A stretch of DNA of 64,000 nucleotides from Microscilla marina ATCC 23134 (lineage in GTDB: Bacteria; Bacteroidota; Bacteroidia; Cytophagales; Microscillaceae): contig NZ_AAWS01000008.1 of the NCBI RefSeq assembly GCF_000169175.1, positions 62,001 to 126,000 of the forward strand, in the 5' to 3' direction. Positions 16,199 through 25,759 of this stretch are shown piece by piece (position 1 is the stretch's first letter; each line of letters opens with the position of its first letter). The position numbers and the translations under genes were made by a program. Under the pieces are notes generated by a model. That model was not told the origin of the DNA, did not search any database, and saw only the letters and a program-made list of their open reading frames with translations.

Positions 16199-19100
16199 TC
16201 ACTTCACTACCAGTTGCTGGGTGTATGTCTGTTGGTTTGTGATAATTTGTAGCATATATATTCCCTTGGTCAGGCTATTTAAGCGCAAATTAGCCTTGGC
16301 TTGTTGCATAGTAAAGGTTTGCTTCAAATGACCACTTAAATCTAACACTTTTACCTTTACAACATCACCCAAAGACAAACGATGTGCCTCAGGTAGCTCT
16401 ACTGTAAAGCGTCCGTCCGTTGTTGGGTTAGGGTATACCTTTGCTTGCCTTTGTCGATAGCTTGCCTGAGTAGTTCGCGCCATTTGAGTGCTTACATTGA
16501 GGCTATAATCTTCTACTTCTCCTGTCCAACCATCTCCACAGGCAGTACTTAACGAGCTACCGTAAGAAAGGCGAATACGTATACGGGTGGTGCCTATAGC
16601 CGCATTATTGGGGGCAGTCAAACGTACAGTATAAGGACCAACTCCCTCTACTACTGTGCCTTCGTTGGCATCGTCAAAATCACCGTCTTGGTTCCAGTCT
16701 ACCCATATACTTAGCTTGCTGTCTGTCCAACTAGCACTTGGGGTTACTGTAATATCCTGACTTGAGCCAGGCATGATGTTGGTTGTCTGATCCGTGTAAT
16801 TGGCATATCCACTAGAGGCAGACTCATTATCTATGTTGCCTATTTGCACCCGTGTAATGTGTTCTGTGTTGGTTTGCTGTGCACTTGCCTTGCAATAATC
16901 AGGTAAAGGATTAACACCATCACTTATAATATGCACAGTATAGTCTTCTACCTCACCATGGGCAAAGCTTCCACAGGCAGCACTGGCAGCACCATTGTAC
17001 TTTAGGGCTATGCGCATACGGGTCTTTTTAACTATTCCAGAAGGTACTTCAATATTGCCAGTAACGGTAGTTTTAGTAGCTCCAGAAACATACACAAGTT
17101 CTCCGGCATCGTCAAAATCACAATCTCCGTTAAAATCAATCCATACCTTGAAATATTCGTCATAAGCAGTGCCCGAATAACCTGGTGTAAGCGCTATGGT
17201 TTGGGTAGTACCTGCGTAGAGCGTAATAGTTTTGTCAGTAAAGTCGGTATAGTTAGCCGCACCAGAAGCATTGTCAAAGTCCCCCAGCTTTACCTTGGCA
17301 ATGTGCTCATAGTCAGAACCGTTACTTGTAGCGGCACAATAAGTACAGGTAGTGTCACCAGTGACCGTAATCATTGCAGCTATAGTTTGAGTATGATCAC
17401 CTGTGGCATTGCTTACGGTCAGACTTACTTCATATACCCCCGGAGTATTGTAAGTAATCACGGGGTTTTGCAATGTACTACTGGTAGATGAACCTCCCGC
17501 AAATGTCCAGTTCCAGGCAGTAGGGTTGCCCGTAGAGGCATCCGAAAAACTGATGCTTTCACCTGCATCGATGGTTGTTTTATTTGCCGTAAACTGAGCC
17601 TTGAGTGTAGGCGCTACATATACTGTATAGTCTTCGGTTTCGCCTATGCCATCTGCTCCACACGGTGCCGCATGGTCGGCATAGGCAATCCTTACCCTCA
17701 TACGGGTGCCACCTTCTTTGGCATTGGCAGGTACAGCAACCAATGTATTATAAGGAGCACCTGTTCCGCTTACATCCAGCACTCGTTCATTGGCATCGTT
17801 AAAATCTCCATCCTGGTTCCAATCTATCCACACCCTTACCCTATTGAGGTCCCAGTCTTTGGTGGCACCTATCGACAATGCATATTGATTGTTGTGTAAC
17901 AGGGTAGTACTTTGCGCAGTGTAGTCTTCGTAGCCGTTGGTACCAGAGCCTGAGTTGTTGTTAATGGTATTGAGTTGTACATTGTTGATGTGTACATCAT
18001 CGCGGTTGTGAGAAGCAGTACAATAGTTTCCGTCTACTCCACCACCTTGGCGCACTGTTACATAACCAATGACCTGGTTGCGTCCAGTGACATTGCTTGC
18101 CGTCAAAATTACTGGATAAACCCCCGCAGTAGAGTAGGTGACAGTAGGGTTATTTGCTGTACTGGTGGCAGGGTTACCATTAGGGAACTCCCACAAGATA
18201 TCAGTAGGGTTGCCCAATGATGTATTTTCAAATTTAAGTGCTTCACCCCGGATGGTATAATTTACCTCAGAAGTAAACGATGCCACAGGCGCTTGTTCAA
18301 CTATAGCTTCATTAATCACTACTACCGAGTAATCTTCGGTTTCACCAATAAAATTATCATTACCACAGGCTTGAGGATTTTCGCCTACCCGGTAATTAAG
18401 TCTTACCCGCATGCGGGTAGCAATATCGCGTACTGCGTTGGTGGGCACTTGTATCATTGCCTTTACTTCCTTAAATCGTCCTTTTTGCATCATTACTTGT
18501 TCTCCAGCATCGTCAAAATCACCATCCTGGTTCCAGTCTATCCAGACACCCACCCCTATGTTGTCTGACCTGGTATGCCATGGGGTAACAGTTAGCTGGA
18601 AACTCTGCCCTTGAGTAAGCTCGGTGAGTACCGAGGTGTGGTCGGCATACCCATTGGCAGGAAAACCCTCGGTAGCGTGGTCAATGTTTGCCAGTTGCAC
18701 CCGGCGAATAGACGTGAAGTCATTTTGAGTAGCAGGAGTACAATAGTTTGCGTTGTTTTTGGCATATACCCTAATGTACTCATTGCGACTGGTGGTGTTA
18801 GTAGTACCATTTTGGCTGTTGGCGGTCAAAGCCACATCGTATCTGCCAGCATTTTTATATGCTACTGCAGGGTTAGGTACATTACTTATGCCGGGCGCTC
18901 CCCCAATCAAGCTCCAGGTCCAGTTATTTATCTGACCTACTGATTGATCGATGAACTGCAACTCTGTACCAACTAATACTGCCCTCATGCTTGCCTTAAA
19001 GTTGGCAGCAGCATCTTTGCTTATGTTAGGGTTGCGCAAAGGTCCCGTCACCACAAAGTTAGCTTTGGGTATTCCTCCAGCAAAGCTCACATTGGTAATG

Positions 19101-21409
19101 TAGCCAACAGTGTAGTCGAAGTTATTAAATTTGCTATTGTTGCGTAGGTTCTTCAATAACTCATTCAGAGCGTCACCTGTGCTTTGGGCAGCAGTGGCGT
19201 TGTTGTTGGCAATACCCTTTCCGGTAATGCTCCCGGTAATTTTGAATCTTTTATTGATCATGCTTGTCTCCAGACTTGCCGTTACATCCTGGATTCCAGT
19301 GATTTGGCTAAACTCAGCCTTTACTTCGGATGGCTTGCCCAATATCAACTGAAGGTCGTTCAACCATTTGGTGCTAGGTTCTTTGCCGTTAACAACTTTC
19401 GTATTTACTTGCCCCAAAAAGGTTTGATATTGGCTTTCGTCTGATGACTTAAGTGAGTTTACCAGGTTGTCGAACCCTGCCACGTCATTGCTTCGGGTCA
19501 GCTCAAAAAAGGTTTTCAATTTACTAAAATCATTGGTATACCAATAGTACCAAGCCATGTTGCCATAGTGATAATGGTGAAAGTTGCCACTGGTATAACT
19601 GGTATTGAATAAATCGGTGAGGCTTGGCCAATTACTACCCAAACCACGCACTACATTGGCATTAGAGGCAAGCAATTTTATACCATCGGAAGCAGTAGAC
19701 CCAGAAAAAAACTCAGCCATTCCTTCTTCATACCACACCAGGCGGTTGTTGTCATAAATTTCGTTTTCGCCCCAATAGCCTGGTACCAGATAACGACCTT
19801 GCAAATAATGACAATATTCGTGACGAAAAAGCGACTCCAGCGACAGCGAACTTTCTACTCCTACGGTACGGTCCCAGGTATAAAAAGTAGCCCGACGCTC
19901 TATGTATATGCCCCCATTATTCGTGTCAATGCCATACAAATAAGAGGCGTAGTCCTCGTACTGACTCTTAGAGCCAAACACTACCATGTTCAATGTTTCA
20001 TTTACATCACCTTCCACGGGTTGATCGGTTTGTAACATTTTAAAAAACTGTGCCTGTACCTCTTTAGCCGCATGGTAAAGTTTCTGTACTTCTTTATGAC
20101 CTAAGGGAGTTTTTACCAATAACTTGCCGTCGTCCAGCGAGTACTCATTTGGAAAAAGGTAGCGGTGCAGCTCTTCTTTAAGTGCTTCTTCGCCTTCGCA
20201 AAGCCCATAAGTAGCACAATTGCCATATTGGTTCAAAGCAAGCGTTGCCTTAAACCACTTGATCTCCATGCGAGGGTAAAGGTTGATAATGGAAGCAAGC
20301 TCACCCTCTATCTGACTAATTACCCCAGGAATGTGCGCCATCCGGCTCAACTCCTGCACGGCATTGTTTACCATAAAACCAAGGTTGGGATTGGCCAATA
20401 GTTCAGCGTCTTTACCAACACTGGCCAGTAAAGAAGTCAGTTCAGGATCGTTATCTACGGCTGTCCAAAACTGACTATCACCCTCATTAGGAGCACCACT
20501 GCCACGAAACATCAAAAAGAAAAAACCATTGTATGATCCAACATAAGTTCTTAGCAGTTTATTATCAGAAATCTGTTTCCAGTTATCGTTGATAGTAAGG
20601 TTACGCATTGCTTGTTTTACTACACTCAAAACAAACGGTTGATGGCGGACTCCTTCATAGTCACAGTTAGTAAAGTATTCTTTCAAAACCGACAAAGCCT
20701 CATCGGTCAGGTCAAACAAATGGTTGTTAGACGACAGCGCACCCAATGCCTGGCTGTATAAAGCTTTAGAGGCCGCATCGAGGGTAACATAGTTGGGGTT
20801 ATAAAACTCCTGATAAGTAGCCGCATGCATGTAGATGAGCAAGCCATATATACCACTGGCAAAGGTTCCATCATAGCTTGCTCCCAAATTGTATATTTCC
20901 TGAAAAACTGCCTGAATCTTTTGATTGGAAAACAGGTTCGGTAAATGGTTTCCGATTTCAAACAGTGGGGTTCCCACACAATCGTAATCGCTGTTTGCTT
21001 TCAAAAAGGCAACCAACGCACTGGTACTCAAACCAGCCAATTGAGTGGGGGTATATTGGCAGCCAGTTTCTGTCGTTTCATGATTGTTGGCGGCACCTGC
21101 TGGAGCTATGCTAGACAAGTGAAACGGGCGCTTACGGCTACCTGCCCGACTCATTTTTTGTATATGTTGGCTGGCACGTATTTTCATTGCCTTTTTTTTC
21201 AGATTTTCCCGTATATGTTGTTTGTGGGCGTGCATTCTTGAGCATTGGTGATCATCAACTTGATGAGGCTTCTGGGGAGGGGGAAGTGTTTTGGGTTGTA
21301 CCTTTAGTTGTGCATGGGCATGGCATAGAATACCTATCATTAACAATAAGAGCATTGTTAACTTTTGGGTGGCAGTTTTTACCCATTCTTTTCTTGAGTT
21401 TTGCTTCAT
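16199..21409 (-). CDS. Secreted M9 collagenase-like metalloprotease with PKD, GEVED and T9SS sorting domains
   Basis: This 1736-residue exported protease is read from MKQNSRKEW at 21409, where a signal peptide (core LLLLMIGILCHAHA, cleavage before Q) fits. Upstream ATGs at 21478 and 21532 would put the signal too deep. An M9 N-terminal domain leads to the zinc motif HEYCH (residues 530-534) with the third ligand in WYEEGMAEF (E562, 28 residues after the second His, the spacing of clostridial collagenases). Then come PKD, GEVED, PKD, GEVED, PKD and two more GEVED domains. Each GEVED has a D-W-N-Q-D-G-D or D-F-N-G-D-C-D acidic loop that may bind calcium and ends G-E-x-E-D-Y. The last 80 residues (KVYPNPTTDGRFTVEL, ending QLVVK) are a type A type IX secretion signal. 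The protein is therefore probably surface-attached or released and acts on collagen or similar fibrous protein. Confidence 0.92.
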   Translation of the reverse strand: MKQNSRKEWVKTATQKLTMLLLLMIGILCHAHAQLKVQPKTLPPPQKPHQVDDHQCSRMHAHKQHIRENLKKKAMKIRASQHIQKMSRAGSRKRPFHLSSIAPAGAANNHETTETGCQYTPTQLAGLSTSALVAFLKANSDYDCVGTPLFEIGNHLPNLFSNQKIQAVFQEIYNLGASYDGTFASGIYGLLIYMHAATYQEFYNPNYVTLDAASKALYSQALGALSSNNHLFDLTDEALSVLKEYFTNCDYEGVRHQPFVLSVVKQAMRNLTINDNWKQISDNKLLRTYVGSYNGFFFLMFRGSGAPNEGDSQFWTAVDNDPELTSLLASVGKDAELLANPNLGFMVNNAVQELSRMAHIPGVISQIEGELASIINLYPRMEIKWFKATLALNQYGNCATYGLCEGEEALKEELHRYLFPNEYSLDDGKLLVKTPLGHKEVQKLYHAAKEVQAQFFKMLQTDQPVEGDVNETLNMVVFGSKSQYEDYASYLYGIDTNNGGIYIERRATFYTWDRTVGVESSLSLESLFRHEYCHYLQGRYLVPGYWGENEIYDNNRLVWYEEGMAEFFSGSTASDGIKLLASNANVVRGLGSNWPSLTDLFNTSYTSGNFHHYHYGNMAWYYWYTNDFSKLKTFFELTRSNDVAGFDNLVNSLKSSDESQYQTFLGQVNTKVVNGKEPSTKWLNDLQLILGKPSEVKAEFSQITGIQDVTASLETSMINKRFKITGSITGKGIANNNATAAQSTGDALNELLKNLRNNSKFNNFDYTVGYITNVSFAGGIPKANFVVTGPLRNPNISKDAAANFKASMRAVLVGTELQFIDQSVGQINNWTWSLIGGAPGISNVPNPAVAYKNAGRYDVALTANSQNGTTNTTSRNEYIRVYAKNNANYCTPATQNDFTSIRRVQLANIDHATEGFPANGYADHTSVLTELTQGQSFQLTVTPWHTRSDNIGVGVWIDWNQDGDFDDAGEQVMMQKGRFKEVKAMIQVPTNAVRDIATRMRVRLNYRVGENPQACGNDNFIGETEDYSVVVINEAIVEQAPVASFTSEVNYTIRGEALKFENTSLGNPTDILWEFPNGNPATSTANNPTVTYSTAGVYPVILTASNVTGRNQVIGYVTVRQGGGVDGNYCTASHNRDDVHINNVQLNTINNNSGSGTNGYEDYTAQSTTLLHNNQYALSIGATKDWDLNRVRVWIDWNQDGDFNDANERVLDVSGTGAPYNTLVAVPANAKEGGTRMRVRIAYADHAAPCGADGIGETEDYTVYVAPTLKAQFTANKTTIDAGESISFSDASTGNPTAWNWTFAGGSSTSSTLQNPVITYNTPGVYEVSLTVSNATGDHTQTIAAMITVTGDTTCTYCAATSNGSDYEHIAKVKLGDFDNASGAANYTDFTDKTITLYAGTTQTIALTPGYSGTAYDEYFKVWIDFNGDCDFDDAGELVYVSGATKTTVTGNIEVPSGIVKKTRMRIALKYNGAASAACGSFAHGEVEDYTVHIISDGVNPLPDYCKASAQQTNTEHITRVQIGNIDNESASSGYANYTDQTTNIMPGSSQDITVTPSASWTDSKLSIWVDWNQDGDFDDANEGTVVEGVGPYTVRLTAPNNAAIGTTRIRIRLSYGSSLSTACGDGWTGEVEDYSLNVSTQMARTTQASYRQRQAKVYPNPTTDGRFTVELPEAHRLSLGDVVKVKVLDLSGHLKQTFTMQQAKANLRLNSLTKGIYMLQIITNQQTYTQQLVVK

Positions 21410-21751
21410 TAGCATTGTGAAAAGTTGCTCTCGCTGCCTACCAGTGTGGCGTTTTTTTGATTGATTTAAAGTTAGCATTGTCTTTATTTTAGTTGTGTAG
21501 TATGATTGGATGGTTGCCGTTGGGCTTACCAACTATAAACAAAGTAATACAGGTAAGAATCTTTTCATAAGGCAGGGTTAAATTAGTATATACCTATGCT
21601 ATGATAGTATAAATAAAGGGTGAAATAATCGTATATTTGTACAATAAATTATTGTTTTAAAACAAAAAACTGGGTCGATTAAAAAAGTAAGTGGATAGGC
21701 TAAAAACGACCCAATATGGGTTGAGAACAGGAAAAAAAGGGGTGAAAAAAA

Positions 21752-22888
21752 CTACATCTGAGCAGCTAGTTGTCGCAATTCTTCGGAGTTTCCAAAGCCT
21801 CTGGCTTCTAACCAGGGAATCATTTCGGGTACAATATATTCAAAGGGGTTGTTATATACATTGAGTTTGTGCAAGTGCTCCAGTTGGGTCAACTTTATAG
21901 GGAGCGTTTTGAGTTGATTACCACTGAGCGAGAGACTTCGTAGGTTTTTCATTCCGTTTATTTCAGCGGGCAATACTTCCAGCTGATTGTCGTCTGCCAC
22001 GAGTACTTCTAAAGAATTTAATTTTCCTATACTTTTAGGAAAGCCAGTCAGGCGGTTTACTTGCAAGTGAAGTTCTTTGAGTTTCGACAAGCCTCCTATA
22101 GTTTCTGGAAGAGCCCCCAGTTGATTGTAGGCCAAAAACACCTCTGATAATTGAGCCAGTTGACCGAACGTTTTGGGTAAAACTTTGAGCTTGCTATTTT
22201 CAAAGTTGAGTTGCTGAAGTTGCTTCAACTTGCCTATTTCGTCGGGTAATTTCTTGATCAGAGTGTCTGCCAACGACAAAGTGTTGAGTTGCACGAGTTT
22301 GCCTATAGCAGGAGAAAGGTCTTGTATATCGTTGCCCCCCAAAAATAATTTTTCGAGATGAATAAGCTGCGTTACTTCTTGAGGAAAGGTGGTTAAGAGG
22401 TTATTGTCGAGGTAGAGTACCTTAAGGGCGGTAAGCTGGGCAAAACTCTGTGGCAATGCTGATAAACGATTGCCCCATAGCCACAAATGTTGCAGGTGTT
22501 GCAAATGTCCTATGCTTTCAGGCAAATTTCTCAAACGATTTTTACTCAAGTTCAAAGAGGTGAGGCAACCCAGCTGGTGTATGGTATGGGGCAAAGCCTG
22601 TAATTGGTTGTTGCGTAACTTGAGCTCCTGCAATTGGGTGAGCTGGAGTATTTCTTTAGGCAAAGTACTCCAGGTATTTTGCTCCATTTTTAGTTGGGTC
22701 AAGCGTTGGGTATAGGTTTGTTCAAAACCATACTGTACACAAAGCAAGGGGTGTTTTTGCAAACAAGCAGCTAATTTTGGGCTATAATGCCCACCTGCTC
22801 CCTGGCACAACTGAAAAGCAAGTGTAACGTTTACCTCGTTGTTGCTGTTGAGCAAAGCAATGATTTTGTTTTCGTCAGCGTTGGTCAT
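21752..22888 (-). CDS. Leucine-rich repeat protein
   Basis: The 378-residue protein is read from MTNADENKIIALL; an ATG 11 codons upstream is also possible. An N-terminal domain of about 70 residues (VTLAFQLCQGAGG) precedes about twelve 23-residue leucine-rich repeats of the LQ-L-L-NQL-LP type (for example LTSLNLSKNRLRNLPESIG). No signal peptide is evident, so a cytoplasmic scaffold or binding role is likely. The N-terminal domain resembles that of the LRR protein at 35428 (QALAFELMRGSGV), so the two share an architecture. It lies downstream of the cyclodeaminase-family gene on the same strand, with about 70 bp between. Confidence 0.88.
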   Translation of the reverse strand: MTNADENKIIALLNSNNEVNVTLAFQLCQGAGGHYSPKLAACLQKHPLLCVQYGFEQTYTQRLTQLKMEQNTWSTLPKEILQLTQLQELKLRNNQLQALPHTIHQLGCLTSLNLSKNRLRNLPESIGHLQHLQHLWLWGNRLSALPQSFAQLTALKVLYLDNNLLTTFPQEVTQLIHLEKLFLGGNDIQDLSPAIGKLVQLNTLSLADTLIKKLPDEIGKLKQLQQLNFENSKLKVLPKTFGQLAQLSEVFLAYNQLGALPETIGGLSKLKELHLQVNRLTGFPKSIGKLNSLEVLVADDNQLEVLPAEINGMKNLRSLSLSGNQLKTLPIKLTQLEHLHKLNVYNNPFEYIVPEMIPWLEARGFGNSEELRQLAAQM

Positions 22889-22957
22889 TTTTACTGGTTG
22901 TTGGTTATTATTGGCTATCAAGGCACTATTTTACTGTTTACCAGATGATCAACCAAG

Positions 22958-23941
22958 TTAAACTTCTAGTAATGTGCCCAAATTTAACTCATTGGCTTTT
23001 TGTAAAATATAATGTGCTGCGGTCAGGTCTTGGGTACCTACCCCCACCGATTTGTAAAAAGTAATGTCTTGAGCACTTTTGCGGATGGTTAAACCGGTAG
23101 TGAGTACTTCGCCCAACTCGGCGAGTACGTCTTGTTCGTCAATCAAACCCTCTTGCAAAGGCATTAAAATATCACCCGCTTCCTTCAGGCACGCTTCACG
23201 GTAGTCTACTACTATTCTACTTTTTGCCACCAGTTTGCCCGGAACTTCGCGTAGGTGAGGCTTATAAGTGCCAATAGCGTTTATGTGGGTGCCAGGTTGT
23301 ATGTAGTTGGCATCAAACAAGGGAGTAGAGGCGCTGGTTGTTGTACAAACAATGCTTGCTTCGGCCAATGCTGCCAGATCGTCAGTGGCTTCCAACAGGG
23401 CGCTACAGTGGGCTTGTTGGGCTTGCACAAATGCCTGGGCTTTTGCCAATGACCTGCCAAAAATATACACTTTATTAATGTCACGTACCAGGCACAAGGC
23501 CTCAAGGTGGGTAATGGCATTGGCACCTGTACCAAAAATTGCCAGGGTTTGGGCATCTGGGTTTGCCAATACATCGGTGGCAAGCGCCGAACCTGCCGCA
23601 GTGCGCATGGCGGTCAAATAGGTAGAATCCATGATGGCTTCTGCTTGTCCGTTTTGGGTGTTTATCAATAACATCAAACCTTGAATCAAGGGCAGGTTTT
23701 GGGCGGGGTTTTCTCGAAAAACATTGGCTATTTTAAGCCCCATTTGCTGGTAATCGGGGATGTATACAGGCATCATCAACACATCGGCGTTGGCATCTTT
23801 GATCGCCATTTCAGTTCTGGGGGGTAGTTGCGCCCGTTGTTGATATAGCCAGGTAAAAGATTCGCGCATGGCTTTGATGGCATCTGCCATTGGCAAAGCT
23901 GTCTGTACGTCGTGGCGGGATAATATTCTGATTTTTTGCAT
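22958..23941 (-). CDS. Ornithine cyclodeaminase/mu-crystallin family protein, probable delta-1-pyrroline-2-carboxylate reductase
   Basis: The 327-residue NAD(P)-binding enzyme has the family's MGLKIANVF lysine region, the MDSTYLTAMRTAAGSALA substrate block and the Rossmann loop IFGTGANAITHLEAL. Ornithine cyclodeaminase, ketimine reductase and pyrroline-2-carboxylate reductase share this fold and cannot be told apart by motif alone. The next gene upstream on the strand encodes a 3-hydroxyproline dehydratase-like protein. Its product, pyrroline-2-carboxylate, is reduced to L-proline by enzymes of this family, so that function is favoured by context. It starts 422 bp after the dehydratase stop codon, with hairpins between, so co-transcription is uncertain. 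Confidence 0.85.
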   Translation of the reverse strand: MQKIRILSRHDVQTALPMADAIKAMRESFTWLYQQRAQLPPRTEMAIKDANADVLMMPVYIPDYQQMGLKIANVFRENPAQNLPLIQGLMLLINTQNGQAEAIMDSTYLTAMRTAAGSALATDVLANPDAQTLAIFGTGANAITHLEALCLVRDINKVYIFGRSLAKAQAFVQAQQAHCSALLEATDDLAALAEASIVCTTTSASTPLFDANYIQPGTHINAIGTYKPHLREVPGKLVAKSRIVVDYREACLKEAGDILMPLQEGLIDEQDVLAELGEVLTTGLTIRKSAQDITFYKSVGVGTQDLTAAHYILQKANELNLGTLLEV

Positions 23942-24058
23942 TGTATTTAGCTTGTCTTTTGTGTTGTTTAGCCTATTTGTCCAGTATGCTTTCTAACTAT
24001 CAAATTTGATAGCTACCTATTAGAACAGGGTGTACCTTACTGCAGGGTTTTCTGATAA

Positions 24059-24094
24059 AAGGCTATTTAGGAGAATATACCTCCTAAAAGCCAT
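24059..24094. other. Hairpin in the dehydratase-reductase spacer
   Basis: GGCTATTTAGGAG pairs with CTCCTAAAAGCC with one bulged A. It is followed at about 24100-24135 by GTGTCTTCAC and CGATCGAAA, short blocks shared with the element at 49118-49353. Confidence 0.45.
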
Positions 24095-24227
24095 ATTTCC
24101 GCCTCGGGCAGTGTCTTCACGCCCGATCGAAACTTCGTACTTTACAAGCTTCAGGTTGCTCATTTTTTATAAGAAAGCCCTCTACTTTACTGGTTTAAGT
24201 CTCCGGGCTTTATACCTGACAATAGAA

Positions 24228-24269
24228 GCAAGTTTGTAACTTGCTATTCAACGAAAGTTACAAACTTGC
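24228..24269. other. Perfect 15-bp hairpin in the dehydratase-reductase spacer
   Basis: GCAAGTTTGTAACTT (24228-24242) and AAGTTACAAACTTGC (24255-24269) pair perfectly around a 12-base loop. No T tract follows on either strand, so it could be a processing, regulatory or mobile-element palindrome rather than a simple terminator. Confidence 0.7.
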
Positions 24270-24326
24270 CTCTAATTCGAGGGCTGAAGTTAAAAAAAAA
24301 TCAGCCAGTAGTGTATTGCCTGTGGA

Positions 24327-24349
24327 ACAAGGTACGCCTAGAACCTTGT
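24327..24349 (-). terminator. Small hairpin after the hydroxyproline dehydratase gene
   Basis: ACAAGGT and ACCTTGT form a 7-bp stem with a 9-base loop, 15 bp beyond the minus-strand stop codon. There is no U tract, so its function is uncertain. Confidence 0.35.
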
Positions 24350-24363
24350 CGGCTCCCAAGTAG

Positions 24364-25407
24364 CTAATTAAAAATAAACCCTTCCTTGTGTGCATCCTCT
24401 GGGTCTACCCAAAACTGGTGACTGCCCGTAAGGTATGCCGTACCCGATACTTCGGGAATAATGGCTTTGTAAGTGCCAAAAGTAATTTCGCGGGCTATTT
24501 TTACCGAAAACTGTGAGTCTAAAATACTCTCGATGTACATTTTTTCGCCTACAGCAAGCTCTTGGCGGGCGTGATGAATAGCCGCCCTGCCGCTTACCCC
24601 TGTACCTGTAGGGCTACGGTCTACTTCGCCGTTGGCAAAAATGCACACATTACGACTGTCGGCACTGTCGCCTAATGGTGGAGCTATAAAAATGGTTCCA
24701 TACAAAAAACCAAGGTCTTGCTCAAAAGGATGTTCAATTTTGCGACTTTTCATAATGGCATGTTTTATTTCCATCCCTTTGTCTATCAGTTCCTTGTATT
24801 CGTCTGGGGTACAATTGAGCCCCAGTTGGTCGGCTTGCACGTAAGCATAAAAAGCCCCGCCAAAAGCCAGGTCATACGCAATGGTGCCCAGCCCGGGTAC
24901 TTCTACTTCGGCATCTAACTCTAGCACAAACGAGGGCACATTTTGGAAGTGTACCTCTGTTACCTCATCGTTTTCTATAGTAGCAAAAGCAGTAATAAGC
25001 CCGGCGGGCGTGTCAATTTTTATAGTAGTTACAGGGGTTTGTTGAGGCAACATGCCGGTTTGTAACGCCACTTTAGTAAGGGCAATGATGGCGTGTCCGC
25101 ACATGGTACTATAGCCCTCGTTGTGGATAAACAACACGCCAAAATCTGCTTCGGGCGATACAGGAGGGGTAAGTATACAACCATACATGTCGGCGTGTCC
25201 GCGTGGCTCAAACATAAGCGCAGTACGCAAATGGTCTAAGTTTTCGCGGGCAAACCGCCTTTTCTCTAAAATAGTGTTGCCTGGTAGCTCAGGAAACCCA
25301 TCTACAATAATACGCAAAGGTTCGCCACCAGTGTGGGCATCTATGGTACTTATCTGTTGCCAGTGGCTGGGTGGTTGCCAGGTTGTTTGAGGGGTAAATT
25401 GTTTCAT
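24364..25407 (-). CDS. Trans-3-hydroxy-L-proline dehydratase (proline racemase family)
   Basis: The 347-residue protein is read from MKQFTPQTTW; the open frame extends 24 codons upstream without family similarity. The proline-racemase fold motifs are present: IDAHTGGEPLRI, the first catalytic cysteine C103 in STMCGHAI, and the second site DRSPTGTGVSG. At that second site most racemases and epimerases have cysteine (SPCGTG), but here it is Thr267. The Cys/Thr pair marks trans-3-hydroxy-L-proline dehydratases, such as the human enzyme, which form pyrroline-2-carboxylate. Racemase activity is not expected. A reductase-type gene lies downstream, and an M9 collagenase-like gene a little further. 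Confidence 0.88.
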   Translation of the reverse strand: MKQFTPQTTWQPPSHWQQISTIDAHTGGEPLRIIVDGFPELPGNTILEKRRFARENLDHLRTALMFEPRGHADMYGCILTPPVSPEADFGVLFIHNEGYSTMCGHAIIALTKVALQTGMLPQQTPVTTIKIDTPAGLITAFATIENDEVTEVHFQNVPSFVLELDAEVEVPGLGTIAYDLAFGGAFYAYVQADQLGLNCTPDEYKELIDKGMEIKHAIMKSRKIEHPFEQDLGFLYGTIFIAPPLGDSADSRNVCIFANGEVDRSPTGTGVSGRAAIHHARQELAVGEKMYIESILDSQFSVKIAREITFGTYKAIIPEVSGTAYLTGSHQFWVDPEDAHKEGFIFN

Positions 25408-25537
25408 AGTTTTTCGAAAAAATAAAGTTACCGCAATATCAGGGTAAATTACCTCATAAACTGGTACACAATTAACCAAAGATGTACGATAGGTGATTTA
25501 TTGAGGGTAATCAGTGTGTTTTTTTCGGCACCATAAA

Positions 25538-25575
25538 AAAACACCCAAACCAGCATTTGCCAGATTGGGTGTTTT
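25538..25575 (-). terminator. Terminator downstream of the WG-repeat gene
   Basis: AAAACACCCAA pairs perfectly with TTGGGTGTTTT around a 16-base loop. On the minus strand a run of T follows. It lies beyond the palindromic element that separates it from the WG-repeat stop codon. Confidence 0.7.
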
Positions 25576-25737
25576 AGAGCTTGTTTAAAAATCATTAATT
25601 AGGTCTTTTACGTGCCTTTCCTGATTATATATTGTCAAATTTATCAGCAATAGCGCTGCTATTACTTCAAAATTTGACGCATCTAATCTGAAAACTCATC
25701 ATAAAGTCTCCTATAAACGAAAATTTAAACAAGCTCT
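25576..25737. repeat. 162-bp palindromic element with 14-bp terminal inverted repeats
   Basis: The ends are AGAGCTTGTTTAAA (25576-25589) and TTTAAACAAGCTCT (25724-25737), perfectly inverted. Inside are GTCAAATTT/AAATTTGAC and the central AATAGC-GCT-GCTATT palindrome. A related fragment lies at 1590-1633, and a single end-like sequence (TTTAGAGCTTGTTTAA) lies at about 38636. No coding capacity is visible. Confidence 0.75.
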
Positions 25738-25759
25738 TAGGGGCATTGGTTATCATTGA

